A DNA stretch of 64,000 nucleotides from Dyadobacter sp. CY326 (lineage in GTDB: Bacteria; Bacteroidota; Bacteroidia; Cytophagales; Spirosomataceae), in assembly GCF_021390515.1 (NCBI RefSeq), contig NZ_JAJUXI010000011.1, forward strand, positions 186,001 through 250,000, written 5' to 3'. Of this stretch, positions 35,909 through 44,392 are shown one piece after another (within the stretch, counting starts at the first letter, position 1; the number at the start of each line of letters is the position of its first letter). The translations under genes were made by a program, and so were the position numbers. The notes under the pieces were generated by a model that was not told the origin of the DNA, ran no database searches, and saw only the letters and a list, made by a program, of their open reading frames with translations.

Positions 35909-37648
35909 ATGAAGCGCCGGAACTTCCTTGGAAGCATCGCCTTAGGCAGCAGCCTGCTTTCAAATGATCGAAATAAAATACAAGGTTCAGATTCTTTGCA
36001 ACAGTCGAAAGACCCTGCAAAGAATCTTTTTTTTGAGGCCGATATGGTCGTTGCCGGTGGCGGTTTAGGCGGCTGTGCGGCTACATTGGCTGGATTGCGC
36101 AATGGGTTATCCGTGATCCTGACAGAAGAAACGGATTGGCTCGGCGGCCAGCTGTCACAGCAAGGCGTTCCGCCGGACGAGCATCAATGGATTGAAACAC
36201 ATGGTGCTACGCAACTTTACCGTGATTTCCGGACGGCCATCAGGCAATATTATATCAAAAATTATCCGCTTACCGAGGAAGCCAAAAACCGGAAGCATCT
36301 GAATCCCGGTGATGGCGCTGTTTCGCGCCTCTGCCACGAGCCGCGTGTAGCGGTTGCCGTTCTGACTGATATGTTCATGCCCTACATCAGTTCGGGCAAA
36401 TTAACATTATTGTTAGAACACAAAGCCGTTTCCGCTGAGGTGAATGGGAATAAAGTGCAGTCGTTAGAAGTGGTGAATGTAAAAACAAAAACCCGCTCCA
36501 AACTCTCAGCGCCTGATTTCGTGGACGCAACAGAATTAGGTGACCTGCTGCCAATAACAGGAACAGAATTCGTAACCGGCACCGAATCCAAAAGTGAAAC
36601 CAACGAACTCCATGCACCCGAAAAAGGGAATCCTGAAAACAACCAGGCATTCACCGTTTGTTTCGCGATTGATTACCGGCCGGGAGAAAATCATGTGATC
36701 GAAAAGCCAGCTGAATACGAATTCTGGAAGGATTTTATTCCAAAAATGGCAAAACCCTGGTCAGGAAAGTTGCTGGATCTGTCTTATTCCAATCCCAAAA
36801 CATTGGAGCCGAAACAGCTCGGCTTTCATCCCGCAGGCATTAAAACGGGCGATATGCTGAACCTCTGGAATTACCGCCGGATCATCAGCAAAGACAATTT
36901 CAAACCCGGAACCTACGCAGGCGACATTACCATCGTCAACTGGCCGCAAAACGATTATTTTCTGGGCAACCTCATCGGAGCCAGCGAAAAGGATTTTCAA
37001 AAACACGTCAACCGCGCCAAACAGCTCAGCTTATCCTTGCTATACTGGCTCCAAACCGAAGCTCCACGCCCCGACGGCGGCAAAGGCTGGCCCGAGATCC
37101 GGCTCCGCAAAGACATCATGGGAACCGAAGACGGCCTCGCCAAATATCCCTACATCCGCGAATCCCGCCGCATCAAAGCCCTTTTCACCATCAAAGAAGA
37201 ACACGTAGGAACCGAAAACCGCGCCATAGTCGTGGAACGTGGCGCAATCGGCGCCATCGCCAACGGCGCCCCAGGCCCCAAGGAAAAAGCCGCCCACTTC
37301 CACGACAGCGTAGGAGTAGGCTACTACCACATAGACCTGCACCCCAGCAGCAACGGCGACAACTACATCGATTTCGCCTCATTACCATTCCAGATTCCTT
37401 TAGGAGCGCTCATTCCCATCCGCATGGAAAATTTGCTTCCTGCGAATAAGAACATTGGCACTACGCATATTACTAATGGTTGTTATCGGTTGCATCCGGT
37501 GGAGTGGAGCATTGGGGAGGCTGTGGGGTTGTTGGTGAAGTTCGCTGGGGAGAAAAAGGTTACGCCGCGGGTTGTGCGGGAGGATGGCGAAATGTTAAAA
37601 GGGTTTCAGGGGTTTTTGAAGGGGGAGGGGGTTGAGTTGGAGTGGTGA
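35909..37648 (+). CDS. FAD-dependent oxidoreductase, exported (FAD_oxidored family)
   Basis: A 579-aa flavoprotein. The start MKRRNFLGSIALGSSLL resembles a twin-arginine signal. The FAD-binding Rossmann motif is VVAGGGLGGCAATLAG (residues 47-62), followed by EETDWLGGQLSQQGVPPDE, the standard opening of the PF12831 family. The C-terminus has IPLGALIPIRMENLLPANKN and WSIGEAVGLLVKF, closing the FAD site. Substrate unknown. Base use is odd: about 36990-37390 uses almost only C-ending codons, then from about 37430 to the stop G- and T-ending codons dominate. Four bases separate it from the anti-sigma gene; it converges with the ABC-3C operon 20 bases downstream. Confidence 0.85.
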   Translation: MKRRNFLGSIALGSSLLSNDRNKIQGSDSLQQSKDPAKNLFFEADMVVAGGGLGGCAATLAGLRNGLSVILTEETDWLGGQLSQQGVPPDEHQWIETHGATQLYRDFRTAIRQYYIKNYPLTEEAKNRKHLNPGDGAVSRLCHEPRVAVAVLTDMFMPYISSGKLTLLLEHKAVSAEVNGNKVQSLEVVNVKTKTRSKLSAPDFVDATELGDLLPITGTEFVTGTESKSETNELHAPEKGNPENNQAFTVCFAIDYRPGENHVIEKPAEYEFWKDFIPKMAKPWSGKLLDLSYSNPKTLEPKQLGFHPAGIKTGDMLNLWNYRRIISKDNFKPGTYAGDITIVNWPQNDYFLGNLIGASEKDFQKHVNRAKQLSLSLLYWLQTEAPRPDGGKGWPEIRLRKDIMGTEDGLAKYPYIRESRRIKALFTIKEEHVGTENRAIVVERGAIGAIANGAPGPKEKAAHFHDSVGVGYYHIDLHPSSNGDNYIDFASLPFQIPLGALIPIRMENLLPANKNIGTTHITNGCYRLHPVEWSIGEAVGLLVKFAGEKKVTPRVVREDGEMLKGFQGFLKGEGVELEW

Positions 37649-37668
37649 GTAGTGATGCTTGATATTCT

Positions 37669-39393
37669 CTACCCCGGAACTTGAAACAGTTTTTTTTGCT
37701 GAGAGAGCTTTAAGATAATGTACTCAGGTTTGCTTAATTCTGACGGCAATTTATCAGCTAAAATTGATGCAACAAATTGAATGTTTAAGTTTTCAACCAA
37801 CTTTGAAATTTTAACGAGTTGGTTGTCATCCATTAATTCTTTTTTATCATTTAGAATAAAATGTAAAGTGGGAATCTCTTCTTCATCCGCAAATATGGCA
37901 TAGGCAATTTCAAATGATGAAATTTCGCCTTGCTTTTTCCCGGAACTCAAATTAGTATTGAAGCTGCTAAATTTATATAACTTTTGACCGTTCTTGCCTG
38001 TAATTATATCATATTTTAATCCATATCTCTCACCATAAAGATCGTTTGAGATTGAGGAAAATTTTAAGTTGAACTTATTAACTTGTGCTTTAAGATTTGT
38101 TTGAAATTTTTCAGAAAAAAGTGAGTTTTCAATATTGTCAAGCTCTTCCTTTATCTCTTCAATCTCTTTATCAACAGCATTAATCTGGTCTATTATATTT
38201 GAATATTCACCTTTTCGCTTATAATTTTCATTAAGCTGGATAATTACTTTTTCTAAATCCTCAAAAGAATCACTTCTAACAATCTTGGTTGATATCTGTT
38301 TTTCATCTGTCAGAAGTACGTCTAGAAGACGTTGCTTGCTTTCGATCTCAGCATTGATTTCAGGTAGCTGCTTAGTAATGAACCTAACTTTTTCCTGGAC
38401 CATGGAGTTGTGGTACACAACAAGGTCTTCAAAAGTTTTCTGCAAGCTAGATATGTGATTATTAGCCTGTTCATATATTGCACTCAACTCGTCTAAGTCA
38501 ATTTGTGATAGGTCTCCTTTTAAGTCCTGCTCCGCTTCTAGGATAAGATCACGTCTTATTGCAAGCTTGGAAATTTCCGAGCTCAATTTATTGATCTCAT
38601 ATTTCTTATGATTAAGACTATTTAAATCGCTTTCGAAATTTGGATTGATATTGAAATTTAATTTTACTTCATTTAATTCTTCTATTTCTGAATCAATAAT
38701 GGAAAGTGTCGTTTCGTACGCTCCCTTAGTCTGATTTTTCTCCAATCGACCTTTAAACAACTCTTCTTGTCTTAGGCGGTTGGTAAGTTTTTGCTTTTCC
38801 GCTGATTGATCAAAGGTTATCCCCAACATGAATAAATGTAACGCTTCATATTCCACATCTGAAGAATATTTATCCAACATTCGAATTGTATTTATAAGAC
38901 TTTCGTCAGTGATTCGAAAGTTATGAGCGATAATCTGACGAAAAGTTGGTTTTTCTGTCGAATGGTGAGGGAATATTAAACTAGACAACTTATCAATAAA
39001 ACCTTCCTCAGTGTATGAAATGTCATTAATACGCCTAATAGTTTCTTTTCGTGGGAGGAAGTTTCGCTCAATTAGAATTTTTTCTGCTTCTGGTCTATCA
39101 AGATCTTTTGATAAAAGAAGTGAAATAATAACTTTATTCTCGCGAAGAAAATTTCTTATTAATAAGTATTCTTCTTTTTTGGTTTCAGGATCTAGCCAAA
39201 TCTTGTTCGGTTTTTCGCCGAAACAGAAATCTATTAGATTTAGAACAGTAGTTTTGCCAACGCTATTTCCGCTCTGCTTATCATCGATTTTAGACGCTTT
39301 TGTCTCATCAATAATCAAATTGATTCCTTTCCGAAACTTGATCTCTCGGATTATGGTACTTCCAGACGAAATTGTTAGCTTATTCAGGAACAT
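37669..39393 (-). CDS. DUF2326 SMC-like ATPase of an ABC-three-component system
   Basis: A 574-aa Rad50/SMC-like ABC ATPase. Walker A is GNSVGKTT (residues 42-49), followed by NLIDFCFG. Long coiled-coil stretches fill about 200-450 (for example NEVKLNFNINPNFESDLNSL and IEEIKEELDNIENSLF). The signature motif is SSGKKQGEISSFEIA (about 483-497), followed by TLHFILNDKKELMDD as the Walker B-like strand, and VASILADKLPSE. DUF2326 ATPases are the motor of the ABC-3C conflict systems described by comparative genomics (Aravind group). It is the last gene of a three-gene operon and overlaps the middle-component gene by 10 bases. The DNA is clearly AT-richer than the flanking core genes. Substrate or trigger unknown. 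Confidence 0.85.
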   Translation of the reverse strand: MFLNKLTISSGSTIIREIKFRKGINLIIDETKASKIDDKQSGNSVGKTTVLNLIDFCFGEKPNKIWLDPETKKEEYLLIRNFLRENKVIISLLLSKDLDRPEAEKILIERNFLPRKETIRRINDISYTEEGFIDKLSSLIFPHHSTEKPTFRQIIAHNFRITDESLINTIRMLDKYSSDVEYEALHLFMLGITFDQSAEKQKLTNRLRQEELFKGRLEKNQTKGAYETTLSIIDSEIEELNEVKLNFNINPNFESDLNSLNHKKYEINKLSSEISKLAIRRDLILEAEQDLKGDLSQIDLDELSAIYEQANNHISSLQKTFEDLVVYHNSMVQEKVRFITKQLPEINAEIESKQRLLDVLLTDEKQISTKIVRSDSFEDLEKVIIQLNENYKRKGEYSNIIDQINAVDKEIEEIKEELDNIENSLFSEKFQTNLKAQVNKFNLKFSSISNDLYGERYGLKYDIITGKNGQKLYKFSSFNTNLSSGKKQGEISSFEIAYAIFADEEEIPTLHFILNDKKELMDDNQLVKISKLVENLNIQFVASILADKLPSELSKPEYIILKLSQQKKLFQVPG

Positions 39394-39611
39394 AGAAAAA
39401 CTTTACCTTCTTTGTTAAATTGGGCGACATTAATCAGGTATAACCAGTCTAAGCATAGTACCAGCATAGGAAACGTCATCCTCATTTTTCTGTTAACTGC
39501 CTGATATAGATCAATGAGTTCTAAGCTATCCTTCTCGCGAAGCGTGGATAGAACGATTGCTCCACCATAATACACGCTATTCTCAGGCTTGATATTATCT
39601 GGTAGTAACAT
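39384..39611 (-). CDS. ABC-three-component system middle component (MC6-like)
   Basis: A 75-aa protein, starting at the ATG at 39611 (MLLPDNIKPENSVYYGGAIV); an in-frame TTG eight codons upstream is less likely because middle components of this type start with the LLP block. The pattern of a YYGGAIVL strand-helix, LIDLYQAVN helix and PMLVLCLDWLYLINVAQF followed by a short beta-hairpin (NKEGKVFLCS) is a winged-helix and matches what I recall of ABC-3C middle component 6. It overlaps the upstream gene by 17 bases and the downstream ATPase gene by 10, so the three products are probably made in fixed ratio. It is expected to bridge the ATPase and the effector. Assignment is from memory of the family. 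Confidence 0.75.
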   Translation of the reverse strand: MLLPDNIKPENSVYYGGAIVLSTLREKDSLELIDLYQAVNRKMRMTFPMLVLCLDWLYLINVAQFNKEGKVFLCS

Positions 39612-40578
39612 TTTTGTTTTCTGTTGGATTTGCAAAGATACGACATCTTATGAATGTATCTACGACTAAAATTTGAATACACATTGATAATTCATCTAAT
39701 GGTATACTTTCATAATTTATACTTCGTTCGATAATTTCTCGAACACGCTCAATTATATTGTGAAAAATGGTATCAGAATCAATTTCTTTGTCTTGTCTTA
39801 TTTCAGTAAGATATTGAGTTCTTACCAACTGAATAACGGATAAGCTTTTATTTGATCCCATTTTGTCAATTTCATCGTACATTTTACCTAAACGCGAGTG
39901 ATAAATGGCATAATCTTCAATAACAGCTTTCGAAGAGATACTCAGTGAATTGAACTCAATTTTTCTTTCTATTTTAAACGAGTTTTTATTTTCATTTTCT
40001 TCGTATATTTTTAAATTTTCCTTTGCAAGTATGTTTATAATTGCTGCGAGATTGGAGTCTGACTGAGGGCCTATTTCTTGGCTTCCAAGTTCTGATTTTA
40101 CTAAAAGGTATGTTTCTTTTTGTAAATCAATATGTAAACCTTTAATATCTGCAAGAAGTTGATTTATATCGATTATATCCTTCGCAGGGTCAAAATTAAT
40201 ACCATGAGGATTCTTAAATGTTTTAATTTTTAGATCTGCTGAATCTTTGGCTATTGAAATAAATTTGAATCGGTAACCATCATAGTTTGTTAACGAATTC
40301 TTCGACAGAGCAGATTCAATCTTTACCTTTGTCGATGTTGCTGATACTTGCAGTATTATTTTGTTTTCAATGTCGATTAGATCGATAGCTTCGACATTTT
40401 GTAGTGATGAATTGAGATTGACCACATTCCACTGATATACGCAATTGAGGAGGTGCCTATAAAAATCTTCCGAATGTATGTGCAGCTCTAACAAGTTAAG
40501 TTTACCTCTCTGAGTGGTTCTGAACGCGAGAGTTATAAGTTTGTCTTCTATATAGTCAAAGTATGACATTCTGTTCAT
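39595..40578 (-). CDS. SMEK-domain protein with ABC-3C C-terminal domain (putative effector)
   Basis: First gene of the operon, 327 aa. The N-terminal 170 residues match the SMEK domain: FDYIEDKLITLAFRT, RGKLNLLELHIHSEDFY (24-40), then NVEAIDLID (61-69) and KIILQVSATSTKVKIESAL (73-91), ending FKNPHGINFDPAKDI. The acidic residues Glu63/Asp66/Asp69 and Lys84 across two strands recall a restriction-endonuclease-like core, so nuclease activity is a reasonable guess but not shown. The C-terminal half (about 205-327; YHSRLGKMYDEID, MCIQILVVDTFIRCRIFANP) is the helical domain typical of ABC-3C proteins, thought to contact the middle component. No signal peptide or membrane segment is visible, so action in the cytoplasm is expected. 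Confidence 0.78.
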   Translation of the reverse strand: MNRMSYFDYIEDKLITLAFRTTQRGKLNLLELHIHSEDFYRHLLNCVYQWNVVNLNSSLQNVEAIDLIDIENKIILQVSATSTKVKIESALSKNSLTNYDGYRFKFISIAKDSADLKIKTFKNPHGINFDPAKDIIDINQLLADIKGLHIDLQKETYLLVKSELGSQEIGPQSDSNLAAIINILAKENLKIYEENENKNSFKIERKIEFNSLSISSKAVIEDYAIYHSRLGKMYDEIDKMGSNKSLSVIQLVRTQYLTEIRQDKEIDSDTIFHNIIERVREIIERSINYESIPLDELSMCIQILVVDTFIRCRIFANPTENKNVTTR

Positions 40579-40757
40579 GAAGGAAGAGGATTTCTTTAAA
40601 ACACGCCTTAATATACGAAATTTGGTACCAATTGAAAATAGAGAATCGCTACGCGATAATTGTTTTAAAAATTTGATGTATTTATCCCCTTGATTTATAG
40701 ATACGTTTGGTGAATAAGGCTTCTCGATGTTTAATATCTAGTAAAGATTTTACTATT

Positions 40758-40765
40758 CAAATTTA
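40758..40765 (-). promoter_or_regulatory. candidate -7 element for the ABC-3C operon
   Basis: On the minus strand this reads TAAATTTG, an exact TAnnTTTG match, 180 bases before the first gene of the operon. A CTTG (complement of 40782-40785) lies 16 bases upstream, closer than the usual spacing. The 296-base gap 40579-40874 is AT-rich and otherwise shows no clear feature. Confidence 0.25.
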
Positions 40766-40874
40766 TTATTCGGTCGAATTACAAGTTTTATCGGTTAATG
40801 TTTTAACTTGGCTTAACTATTCAAACTTCATAATGAACTTAAATTACAGGCCATGCCCCGTTCATATTTATTTA

Positions 40875-41306
40875 TTACCGCTCTAACTTCCCCCCAATCA
40901 ACCGCTCCAACCGCCCCATGATCTCATCCTTCTCCTTCAACATCCGCTCATAAAGCTCCATTTTCTCCTCATGCAATTTTCTGATTTCTGTAATCGGATT
41001 GACATTGAAAGTCGAATGTGGATTTCCTAAATATGCTTGATCGTGAAATGTATTTGAAATAATATTAATCGCCTGATCTTCATCAAAATTCCTAATCGCC
41101 TCGCTCGGGATTTTCAGTATCGCTGAAACCTGCTCCAAAATATCGGAATCGATCTTTTCTCTTTGTTCCAGTAAAGAAACCTTTTGCTGGTTCCACTCTT
41201 CGCCGAGCTCAAAAGCGAGGACGTCTTGCTTGATTCCGAGCATTTCGCGGAAGCGTTTTAAGTTGCGGCCCTCATGAATCTTCGGGTTCGAGGCAGTATG
41301 TGTCAT
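40875..41306 (-). CDS. XRE-family helix-turn-helix regulator with C-terminal coiled coil
   Basis: A 143-aa DNA-binding protein. The HTH spans about residues 14-65 (NLKRFREMLGIKQDVLAFEL, NQQKVSLLEQREKID), followed by a linker and a C-terminal helix rich in Glu and Lys (IRKLHEEKMELYERMLKEKD) likely to form a coiled coil and dimerise. Relatives are frequent in Bacteroidota accessory regions. It is upstream of and parallel to the ABC-3C operon with a 296-base gap, so it may control that operon or a neighbour. The last 60 codons are almost all G-ending, unlike the start of the gene. Confidence 0.82.
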   Translation of the reverse strand: MTHTASNPKIHEGRNLKRFREMLGIKQDVLAFELGEEWNQQKVSLLEQREKIDSDILEQVSAILKIPSEAIRNFDEDQAINIISNTFHDQAYLGNPHSTFNVNPITEIRKLHEEKMELYERMLKEKDEIMGRLERLIGGKLER

Positions 41307-41498
41307 GCGGAAGGCGGTTTTGTTGAAAAGGCAATTTAGATAAATCTATCGGTAAGTTTCCGAGTAATTTACAAGCAATCCGGTGTACGATACGCTCCGG
41401 ATGTGTTGCGTATGGGTTTCGAGATACATTACTTTGCCGCCAGATTCAGTGAAACTTCCATCATTATTGTAATCACACATCTACGACTTCGCAAAAAA

Positions 41499-41747
41499 AT
41501 GAACACAGAAACACGCGCTAATGAGTCGCTCGACTCAAAATTGATTGGCTATGGAAGAGAAGTAGCCGCGTTACTCAGCAGCAGTTCTGCCGAAAGTTGG
41601 ACTAGCGAACTTTGGACCATGTTCAGCGGCTTCATGCTCGCCCAAAACGAAATGGGCCGAACGACCAATTTGAGCAACACTTATTTCTCGTTTAAGGAAT
41701 TGCTGGAATTTTTCGAGAAGGTAGAGGAAATTCGGAAATGTGAATGA
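41499..41747 (+). CDS. hypothetical protein, 82 aa
   Basis: A small acidic soluble protein (NTETRANESLDSKLIGYGRE to FFEKVEEIRKCE). I do not recognise the family. I chose the ATG at 41499, preceded by an A-rich stretch; an in-frame codon at 41403 would add a hydrophobic leader that has no support. It is divergent from the XRE gene with 192 bases between. Amphipathic helices with Leu and Trp (WTSELWTMFSGFMLAQNEM) suggest an all-helical protein. Confidence 0.5.
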   Translation: MNTETRANESLDSKLIGYGREVAALLSSSSAESWTSELWTMFSGFMLAQNEMGRTTNLSNTYFSFKELLEFFEKVEEIRKCE

Positions 41748-41862
41748 TAAATCCGTTCATTCAATCAAGTCGGCCGAACGAAAAATTTTGGCTAATTTGT
41801 TGAAGAAATGTACATATATAACATTCATTATCGTGGGCTCTTCCAACCAATCGTCAAACGTT

Positions 41863-42549
41863 ATGAGAATATGCTTTCTACTTTCCCTGATACTAGCATT
41901 TGTCTCTCAAGCGCGCGCGCAGCAAGCTTCGCGTTGGGAATTCGGCGTTCAGTTGGAGCACGGAAGGGATTGGTATAATCGTAAATATTACGATTGGGGT
42001 GAACTTCCAAATGGCTACATAAAAAAATTTCCCTCATATTGTTCACGTGGAGCGGGCTTTTACGCAGAGCGAGTTATCAATTCAAGGCTTTCTGCTTTGG
42101 CGCAAATCAGCTATTCGCAAAAAAAGATGTATGTCGATGTGTTTGGCGAAACAAGCCGGACAGCTGGGAAGTGGATTACAAAAGAAATGCATCACCGTGG
42201 CGCCTTTGATGCGGGAATGAGGTGGTATGTCAATCCAAAATCAAAAATAAAGCTTTTTGTAGATGGAAAAGTAGGAGCGAATATGTTCATCGCCGCTGTG
42301 CAGGGGGAAGCAAGGCTCGGAAACATTGTGACCAACGATGCATTTGGTTATGATCGTGTTATTCCGGTGGCCTCTGGTTCAATAGGAGCAAAGTGGCGAA
42401 GATTAAGCATTTCAGCAGAATATAGACAGGATTTGACTGCTGCGAAACGGGAAAGAACCGGGACGGGGATAACGGGTAGGGGTGTTGTTGGGAAAGTGGC
42501 GTTTGTGTTGTTTCGCGCTGGCGAAATGCAGTTGCTACGTTCTAAATAG
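41863..42549 (+). CDS. small outer membrane beta-barrel protein
   Basis: A 228-aa exported protein. The ATG at 41863 is chosen because it starts a good signal peptide (MRICFLLSLILAFVSQARAQ); a GTG at 41740 would put 41 extra residues in front of it. After the signal, alternating hydrophobic and polar strands (WEFGVQLEHGRDWYN, LSALAQISYSQKKMYVDVF, KIKLFVDGKVGANMFIAAV, LSISAEYRQDL) separated by short turns indicate an eight- to ten-strand barrel. No enzyme motif. It is typical of the many unclassified outer-membrane proteins of Bacteroidota; what it does in this island is not clear. Confidence 0.65.
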   Translation: MRICFLLSLILAFVSQARAQQASRWEFGVQLEHGRDWYNRKYYDWGELPNGYIKKFPSYCSRGAGFYAERVINSRLSALAQISYSQKKMYVDVFGETSRTAGKWITKEMHHRGAFDAGMRWYVNPKSKIKLFVDGKVGANMFIAAVQGEARLGNIVTNDAFGYDRVIPVASGSIGAKWRRLSISAEYRQDLTAAKRERTGTGITGRGVVGKVAFVLFRAGEMQLLRSK

Positions 42550-42794
42550 AAGATAGGCCGGTCTCATTCGTCGTTTCATAGATGGATTGTGCATGTGGAA
42601 ACTTTTCGGATGCGTATGGTAGGGAATGTCCGTTTCAAAGGCATTACAATCCACAATGGATATGGATTGTTGGCATCAAGTACACCGCCTTTGCTCCGGT
42701 TAAAAGCGAAAGTCGTACATGTAGGCCTTGAAATTATCACTACAAAAACGAACAATACGCGTTTTTCCTATTTATAGCAAATTTCTATACATCT

Positions 42795-43789
42795 ATGCAG
42801 GAATTGCTCGACCTTCCCGACTTAAAAGATAGCAACTATGTGTCTATAGTTGATCCTGACATACAGTACGCACTCGAAAAATCCGAAAATGTCCCTAGAC
42901 AGCGAATCCGAAATAATCTGCCCGGTACATCTAATTTTTGCCCGCTGATATTCAAATCAGCCAGGCTCGAGAGTTATATCGACGACGATCTGGAACAACG
43001 GACGCATTCGATTCTTCAAAAGACACAAAAAGACATTTTGTACAGAACCTCGGCATTTCTATTGTTAAAGGATTCGAAAGCATCTTTTACAATCGAGGGA
43101 GAAAGTCCGTCACACATTCGGGCTACAAACTGGGGAAAGGCTATCGGGCAAGCCGGAAGTAAGGGACTTACTGCGGGCGAAGTTTTGCGTTTGCAAGAGC
43201 TCGTGATCGGAGACAACAGTCGAATTCCGATGGGATTTCGAATCAAAATGGACTTGTGGGTTGAACATGATAAGGCGACGGGAACGGCCGACTTCACCGA
43301 TACGTCATTCATCACCTGCTAGCCCAAACTGGGTTTACTCCTAAGGGTATCATATTTCCTGTTTCAGCGGCGATTCTTGATAAAATTACAGGCTACCGGG
43401 CGGTCTTAGAAAGTTATTCTCATTCCATTCTTCCATATATTGAATGGGAGCCGACAAGCGATCATAATATTCAGGTCAAAAATGAAACTGCTGATTATTA
43501 TAAATATTTTGATGCAACCAAGCAGGCTGAATTTTTATTTGAATGTATCAATTATACGATAAGTCATACAATTCCAAATGAAATCAGATATCTGGAAAAC
43601 TACGATGCTTTTAAAACGTGGCTGGATGATCATGTTCCAATGTCAGATAGGGGTGTTTCGCTACTTCTTATTTTTTTATCTCAAAACGAGGGGAGACTTT
43701 CCCGAAGAGCGATATCGAATGAATTTAAAAATTTGGAGCATGATCACATTAAAAGGATTGAGGAAGCATACAAAGGTATTGTGAGATGA
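42795..43789 (+). pseudogene. Fic AMP-transferase gene broken by an internal deletion
   Basis: Two parts of one Fic protein are found in different frames. The N-terminal part, 42795-43322, runs 175 codons and contains the inhibitory-helix motif SFTIEG (S97 to G102, the (S/T)xxxE(G/N) pattern), GKAIGQAGSKGL and WVEHDKATG, then goes out of frame to a TAG. The C-terminal part is open from 43274 to 43789 in another frame: GDGNGRLHRYVIHHLLAQTG, GIIFPVSAAILDKITGYRA, YFDATKQAEFLF, to the stop. Compared with intact relatives about 55 residues are missing between WVEHDKATG and DGNGR, including the catalytic HPF of the HxFx(D/E)GNGRxxR motif. The join lies in GGCGACGGG, which could encode either side, so a deletion between short homologies is likely. 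The stop overlaps the next ATG. Confidence 0.85.
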
Positions 43790-44385
43790 AACAAAAACCG
43801 GTGAGGTATTCAATAGTTATCAGACCTTCAAAGCGTATTATCAACGAGGTCAGAGAAATGAAAAATGCTTTGCGAGAGGCAATAGGAGGCTTGTTCAATA
43901 GTGTGAATTCCGAGGCCCACATTACATTGTTTGAATTTCATGCATATGAAGCAGATTTTGTTCCGCTGTTAGATGAATATAAACGAGTAGTTGAAAGACT
44001 AGCACCTCTTGACATTAAATTCGATGGCTTTGATCATTTCCCTAAGAATGGTGCTTTCTACGTAAAACCAACCAATTTATCCGCGCTAGCTATCATTGAG
44101 CGGTGCCAAGATTTTAAACGAGAAATTAGCTCTAAGCTCTTGAAAGATCGTGCTGAGGGATGGACTGAACTTTTTGGTAAACCGCATATGTCAATTGGCC
44201 GCAAGCTTCTACCCGAATGGATAAGTGTGGCCTATTCGCTTTTTACAGAATTTAAGGCTGATTTTCAGTGTAATATAATAACAATACGGAAGTTCAACGA
44301 AGAAAGGAGGCAATTCGATGTTATCGAGGAGCTGCCCATGTTAGGGAAGGGATTAGTCTCTGACAAACAACTCAATTTGTTTTGA
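43786..44385 (+). CDS. 2H phosphoesterase / 2'-5' RNA ligase family protein
   Basis: A 199-aa member of the LigT-like 2H superfamily, which act on 2'-5' bonds or cyclic phosphates of RNA and nucleotides. The two signature motifs are H45-I-T47 (EAHITLFEF) and H134-M-S136 (KPHMSIGR), about 90 residues apart as in the family. Its ATG overlaps the stop of the broken Fic gene (ATGA), so it was once translated after Fic in one operon. It is intact even though Fic is not. No signal peptide. The role could be RNA repair, degradation of a nucleotide second messenger or counter-defence; the sequence does not decide. Confidence 0.82.
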   Translation: MKQKPVRYSIVIRPSKRIINEVREMKNALREAIGGLFNSVNSEAHITLFEFHAYEADFVPLLDEYKRVVERLAPLDIKFDGFDHFPKNGAFYVKPTNLSALAIIERCQDFKREISSKLLKDRAEGWTELFGKPHMSIGRKLLPEWISVAYSLFTEFKADFQCNIITIRKFNEERRQFDVIEELPMLGKGLVSDKQLNLF

Positions 44386-44392
44386 AGGGCAT

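Noticed and set aside
42589..42777. 62-codon frame starting with GTG upstream of the Fic gene
   Set aside because: No recognisable family, no signal, no ribosome-binding context, and poor codon use. The gap 42550-42794 is better described as non-coding.
42795..43789. Programmed frameshift as an explanation of the split Fic gene
   Set aside because: No slippery sequence is seen, and the catalytic HPF segment is absent from both frames, so a shift would not restore an active enzyme.
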